DNA of 9,381 bases from an uncultured Halomicronema sp. Lineage in GTDB: Bacteria > Cyanobacteriota > Cyanobacteriia > Phormidesmidales > Phormidesmidaceae. The notes beneath the pieces were generated by a model that was given only the letters and a program-made list of their open reading frames with translations, did no database searches and was not told the DNA's origin. Made by a program: the position numbers and the translations under genes. The stretch lies in the NCBI GenBank assembly GCA_937897665.1, contig CALCPB010000119.1, forward strand, positions 1 through 9,381, in the 5' to 3' direction. Below, in pieces: positions 6,971-9,381 of the stretch; the first letter of the stretch is position 1, and every line of letters starts with the position of its first letter.

Positions 6971-7975
6971 ATGAATGAAGGTATTTATATCCTGGCCAAT
7001 GATGTTGTCTTTGATCAACTGGTTGCTTTGGTCAATAGCATCAGAGTCAACACTAAGAAGATGTATCCTATTTGCATCATTCCCTATGATGACCGCCTTG
7101 ATAAAACTAGGCAGTATGCTGAAGGATGTGATGCAGTCAGCTTGCTTGACGATGTAGCCTTGATTGAGCGATGGGAAGCTTTTTCGGCTGAGATCTGGCA
7201 GCACAGTCCTGCAGCCATAAAGGACTGGCAAGAGCGAGGCCTAGAGGGTGTCAGTAGAATGGGGATGCATCGGCGATTTTGTGCATTTGAAGGCCCTTTT
7301 GAACGCTATATTTACTTAGATGCTGACACCTTGGTCTTAAATGATCTGGATATCATTTTTGATAAGCTAGATGACTACGACTGGGTTGTTTATGACTTTC
7401 AATATAAAGATATCACTCATGTTTTTGATGCTAGCTCTTCCAAACTGAAACATGTTTTCTCTGAAGGTCAGCTAGAATCCATTTTTTGTGCAGGGATGTA
7501 CGCATCGAAGCGTAATATCTTTAGCCAGAGTCAGCTAGATTGGCTACTCGAGCAGCTTAAAGAAGAAGCAGAAATTCTCTACTACAATGGCCCCGATCAA
7601 TCAATTGTTAACTATATGACATTGAAGTTGGAGATAGATGTTTGCAATTTATCAAAAACTTTAGCAGAGCAAGAAGTCACTGGCTGCTGTGTGACTTCCC
7701 CTCATTTCGAACAAAAAAATGGCTACTTGCTTGATAAAGGCGTTCGATTGACATACTTACACTATATTGGGATTTCTTCTAAGGTGTTTAAGCGCTTATG
7801 TCAAGGAGAGAATTTGGACTTTCCCTATCGTGATATCTTTCTTCACTATCGATATTTAAATGCCCCAGAGGATCTTCCGGATTTTAATGAACCCCTCAGA
7901 TCCTACCAACCTCCTCAACCATCTATAACAAAAAAGCTCAAGAGAAAATTCTCAAAAATTTTTGGTAATGACTGA
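6971..7975 (+). CDS. Glycosyltransferase-like protein, Npun_R2821/R2823 type
   Basis: This 334-residue protein resembles nucleotide-sugar glycosyltransferases of the GT-A fold, closest in layout to GT8-like enzymes. The start reads GIYILANDVVFDQLVAL (4-20), a beta-strand/helix block shared with the partial gene at 8960. YIYLDADTLVL (113-123) contains the DAD metal-binding motif (117-119). YNGPDQSIVNYM (205-216) is a typical acceptor-side block, and LHYIG (263-267) resembles the C-terminal metal-binding His motif. The C-terminal tail is Lys/Arg-rich (KKLKRKFSKIF, 321-331) and could bind membrane or partners. The ATG is preceded by AAAGG at 6958-6962, 8 nt away. The gene is 89 bp before the sulfotransferase gene and is probably the first gene of the cassette. 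The transferred sugar and acceptor cannot be read from sequence. Composition is AT-richer than genes to the left. Confidence 0.8.
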   Translation: MNEGIYILANDVVFDQLVALVNSIRVNTKKMYPICIIPYDDRLDKTRQYAEGCDAVSLLDDVALIERWEAFSAEIWQHSPAAIKDWQERGLEGVSRMGMHRRFCAFEGPFERYIYLDADTLVLNDLDIIFDKLDDYDWVVYDFQYKDITHVFDASSSKLKHVFSEGQLESIFCAGMYASKRNIFSQSQLDWLLEQLKEEAEILYYNGPDQSIVNYMTLKLEIDVCNLSKTLAEQEVTGCCVTSPHFEQKNGYLLDKGVRLTYLHYIGISSKVFKRLCQGENLDFPYRDIFLHYRYLNAPEDLPDFNEPLRSYQPPQPSITKKLKRKFSKIFGND

Positions 7976-8000
7976 AAGCATCTATGGCTTTCTGCTGCTG

Positions 8001-8010
8001 AGGCCGGCCT
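8001..8010. repeat. 10-bp perfect palindrome AGGCCGGCCT in intergenic gap
   Basis: AGGCCGGCCT sits in the 89-bp gap between the first glycosyltransferase and sulfotransferase genes. It is a GC-rich island inside AT-rich DNA. It has no loop and no following T-tract, so it is not an ordinary terminator. It could be a protein-binding site or chance. Confidence 0.25.
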
Positions 8011-8064
8011 GTTGAAGATGCCGTAAATATAAAAGACATTGGCCAATAGAGAGAGTATGTTTCC

Positions 8065-8916
8065 ATGAGAAAAATAAGTAAGTTTGTTTTTAATTCCCAT
8101 CAGCCAACCTATAGCTTACTAGAGCGAGCCTATCGAAAGCTGAGAAGACAATACGAACCTGAGATAGATAAGCATTATCGTGAAAGAGAAGTTGCAGACT
8201 ATTTGTTGATTTCTCAGACTAATTGTGGTCGGACGTGGTTGAGAATTCTTCTCGGGCGAGTGATGCAAGTCACTTATTCTGTAGAAAAGGTTAATCTACA
8301 TTATCTGTACTCTTTCTCTGAACTCAATCCTAATCTGCCATCAATCAAGGCAATCCACGAAAGATATGGGCAATTTGGTTCTTATGAGACTAAGAAAATC
8401 ATTCTGTTAGTTCGTGATCCACGTGATGCCTTGGTGTCTCGATATCATCAGCACAAGCATGAATATCCTAGTTATCAGGATATCAATGATTTTATTTTAA
8501 ATAGCTCTGAGCTTTTGTCGTACATAGAAGACTACAACTTGTGGTGGCAGAATAGCCATGAATTAGCAGGTTTGCTCGTTGTTCGATATGAAGATATGAG
8601 AGCCAATACTCAATATGAGCTGACGAGAGTGCTGGACTTTTTAGAGATAGAAGCTGAGCCTGCGACTATTGCCGATGCGGTAGAATATGCCTCCTTTAAG
8701 AATATGCGATCAATTGAGGCCAAAGGCTCTTCTGAGGTGAGGGCAGGAGTTCTGAGAACTTCAGCTATCCAGGGTGGAGTTCTTTCTGATCAAAACTCTC
8801 TAAAGGTGAGGAAGGGGAAGGTCGGTGGCTATAAAGAAGAGCTGTCTTCAGAAGTCGTGAACTTTATGGATGATTTGGTTCGAGAAAAGTTGAATTCAAG
8901 TTATGGATATACTTAG
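8065..8916 (+). CDS. PAPS-dependent sulfotransferase family protein
   Basis: This 283-residue protein has the fold signature of cytosolic-type sulfotransferases (Sulfotransfer_1), which move a sulfuryl group from PAPS to a hydroxyl or amine. Blocks in order are the phosphosulfate-binding loop QTNCGRTWLR (51-60); a possible catalytic His98 in IKAIHERYG; the 3'-phosphate-binding block ILLVRDPRDALVSRYH (113-128) with Arg117 and Ser125; and the C-terminal RKGKVGGYKEEL (249-260), matching RKGxxG. The family usually has Lys or Arg where this protein has Asn53. The start is ATG at 8065, with AGAGAGAG (8048-8055) as a likely ribosome site; an ATG at 8057 is out of frame. It lies between two paralogous glycosyltransferase-like genes, which suggests a glycan acceptor. 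No membrane segment is apparent. Confidence 0.88.
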   Translation: MRKISKFVFNSHQPTYSLLERAYRKLRRQYEPEIDKHYREREVADYLLISQTNCGRTWLRILLGRVMQVTYSVEKVNLHYLYSFSELNPNLPSIKAIHERYGQFGSYETKKIILLVRDPRDALVSRYHQHKHEYPSYQDINDFILNSSELLSYIEDYNLWWQNSHELAGLLVVRYEDMRANTQYELTRVLDFLEIEAEPATIADAVEYASFKNMRSIEAKGSSEVRAGVLRTSAIQGGVLSDQNSLKVRKGKVGGYKEELSSEVVNFMDDLVREKLNSSYGYT

Positions 8917-8959
8917 GTCTAAGTTTAGATGCTGAATAATATTTTGGAGTGAATCAAGA

Positions 8960-9381
8960 ATGACTCGTGGTGTCTATTTTGTTGCAAACGATCGCGTCTT
9001 TGATCAAGCTATCGCACTCCTCACGAGCTTGCGTTTACAAGATCCAGATATTCCTGTATTCATGGTTCCGTTTGATCAAAATTATGATCAGGTTTGGGAA
9101 ATTTGCAAGGATCAGTTCAACATTCAGTTGTTTCCAGACTTGGAATTCCTAGACAAACTTACTCAAGATATTGCCGAAATTTTTCCTCGAGATTTTCTCA
9201 AGCTGCCTAACAAGATGCGCAAGTTAAGCCTCTGGTTTGGCCCCTTAGATGAGCTTGTCTACATTGATACTGATATCCTTCTTTTTCAAACTGTCAAAAA
9301 CAGCTTGAATTATCTTGAAAAAGCTGACTTTTTTTGCTGTGATTTTCAGCGCCAAGGGCGTGGATTGGCAGAAGTTTTTAC
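8960..9381 (+). CDS. Glycosyltransferase-like protein, partial (3' end outside window)
   Basis: The ATG at 8960 opens a frame that runs to the window edge without a stop (140 full codons visible). GGAG at 8946-8949 is a plausible ribosome site. The start GVYFVANDRVFDQAIAL (4-20) matches the same positions of the protein at 6971: 14 of the first 25 residues are identical by eye. ELVYIDTDILLF (98-109) carries the DTD metal-binding motif (103-105), followed by FFCCDFQ (124-130). The conserved KLPNKMRKLSLWFGPLDE stretch (81-98) precedes the DTD. Both proteins fit the family I know as Npun_R2821/Npun_R2823, of GT-A-like character. The gene begins 43 bp after the sulfotransferase, so it is probably in the same operon. 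C-terminal motifs cannot be judged. Confidence 0.8.
   Translation, partial: MTRGVYFVANDRVFDQAIALLTSLRLQDPDIPVFMVPFDQNYDQVWEICKDQFNIQLFPDLEFLDKLTQDIAEIFPRDFLKLPNKMRKLSLWFGPLDELVYIDTDILLFQTVKNSLNYLEKADFFCCDFQRQGRGLAEVF

Noticed and set aside
8967..9152. 61-codon plus-strand ORF near the right edge
   Set aside because: It is out of frame with the glycosyltransferase starting at 8960, whose frame stays open to the window end and carries clear family motifs.

Overview
The window looks like chromosomal DNA from a filamentous or unicellular cyanobacterium. The evidence is four perfect HIP1 palindromes (GCGATCGC at 1124, 1882, 3047 and 4585), cyanobacterial-style MnmA and ATP sulfurylase proteins, a Tat-leader caspase-fold protein of a type I know from cyanobacteria, and glycosyltransferase-like proteins resembling the Nostoc Npun_R2821/Npun_R2823 family. 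The genus cannot be fixed from the sequence alone.

Region 1 (1-6232) is GC-rich, housekeeping-like DNA. At the left edge lie a G/C-run hairpin resembling a dispersed cyanobacterial repeat, a perfect 16-bp hairpin that probably terminates transcription, and a second 9-bp hairpin. A minus-strand gene encodes an exported or membrane-anchored protein with two SPOR-like segments. Across a 273-bp divergent gap is mnmA (tRNA 2-thiouridylase), followed by sat (ATP sulfurylase, first step of sulfate assimilation, UUG start). Only 21 bp after sat comes a large caspase-fold protein in which both catalytic-dyad positions appear to be substituted (His to Leu, Cys to Gly), so it is probably a pseudo-protease.

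Region 2 (6233-6970) is 738 bp with no convincing gene. Its composition slides from GC-rich to AT-rich. It contains one hydrophobic 24-codon micro-ORF of uncertain reality just before the next gene.

Region 3 (6971-9381) is clearly more AT-rich and has no HIP1 site. It holds three closely spaced plus-strand genes: a DXD-containing glycosyltransferase-like protein, a PAPS-type sulfotransferase, and a second, paralogous glycosyltransferase-like protein cut by the window edge. The cassette suggests synthesis and sulfation of a surface or extracellular glycan. Its different composition suggests later acquisition. The nearby sat gene would supply APS, the precursor of the PAPS donor such a sulfotransferase needs, but adjacency alone does not show a functional link.

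Most unusual items: the dyad-less caspase-fold protein behind sat, the GT-sulfotransferase-GT cassette, and the sulfotransferase's Asn at the usual Lys position of the phosphosulfate loop.
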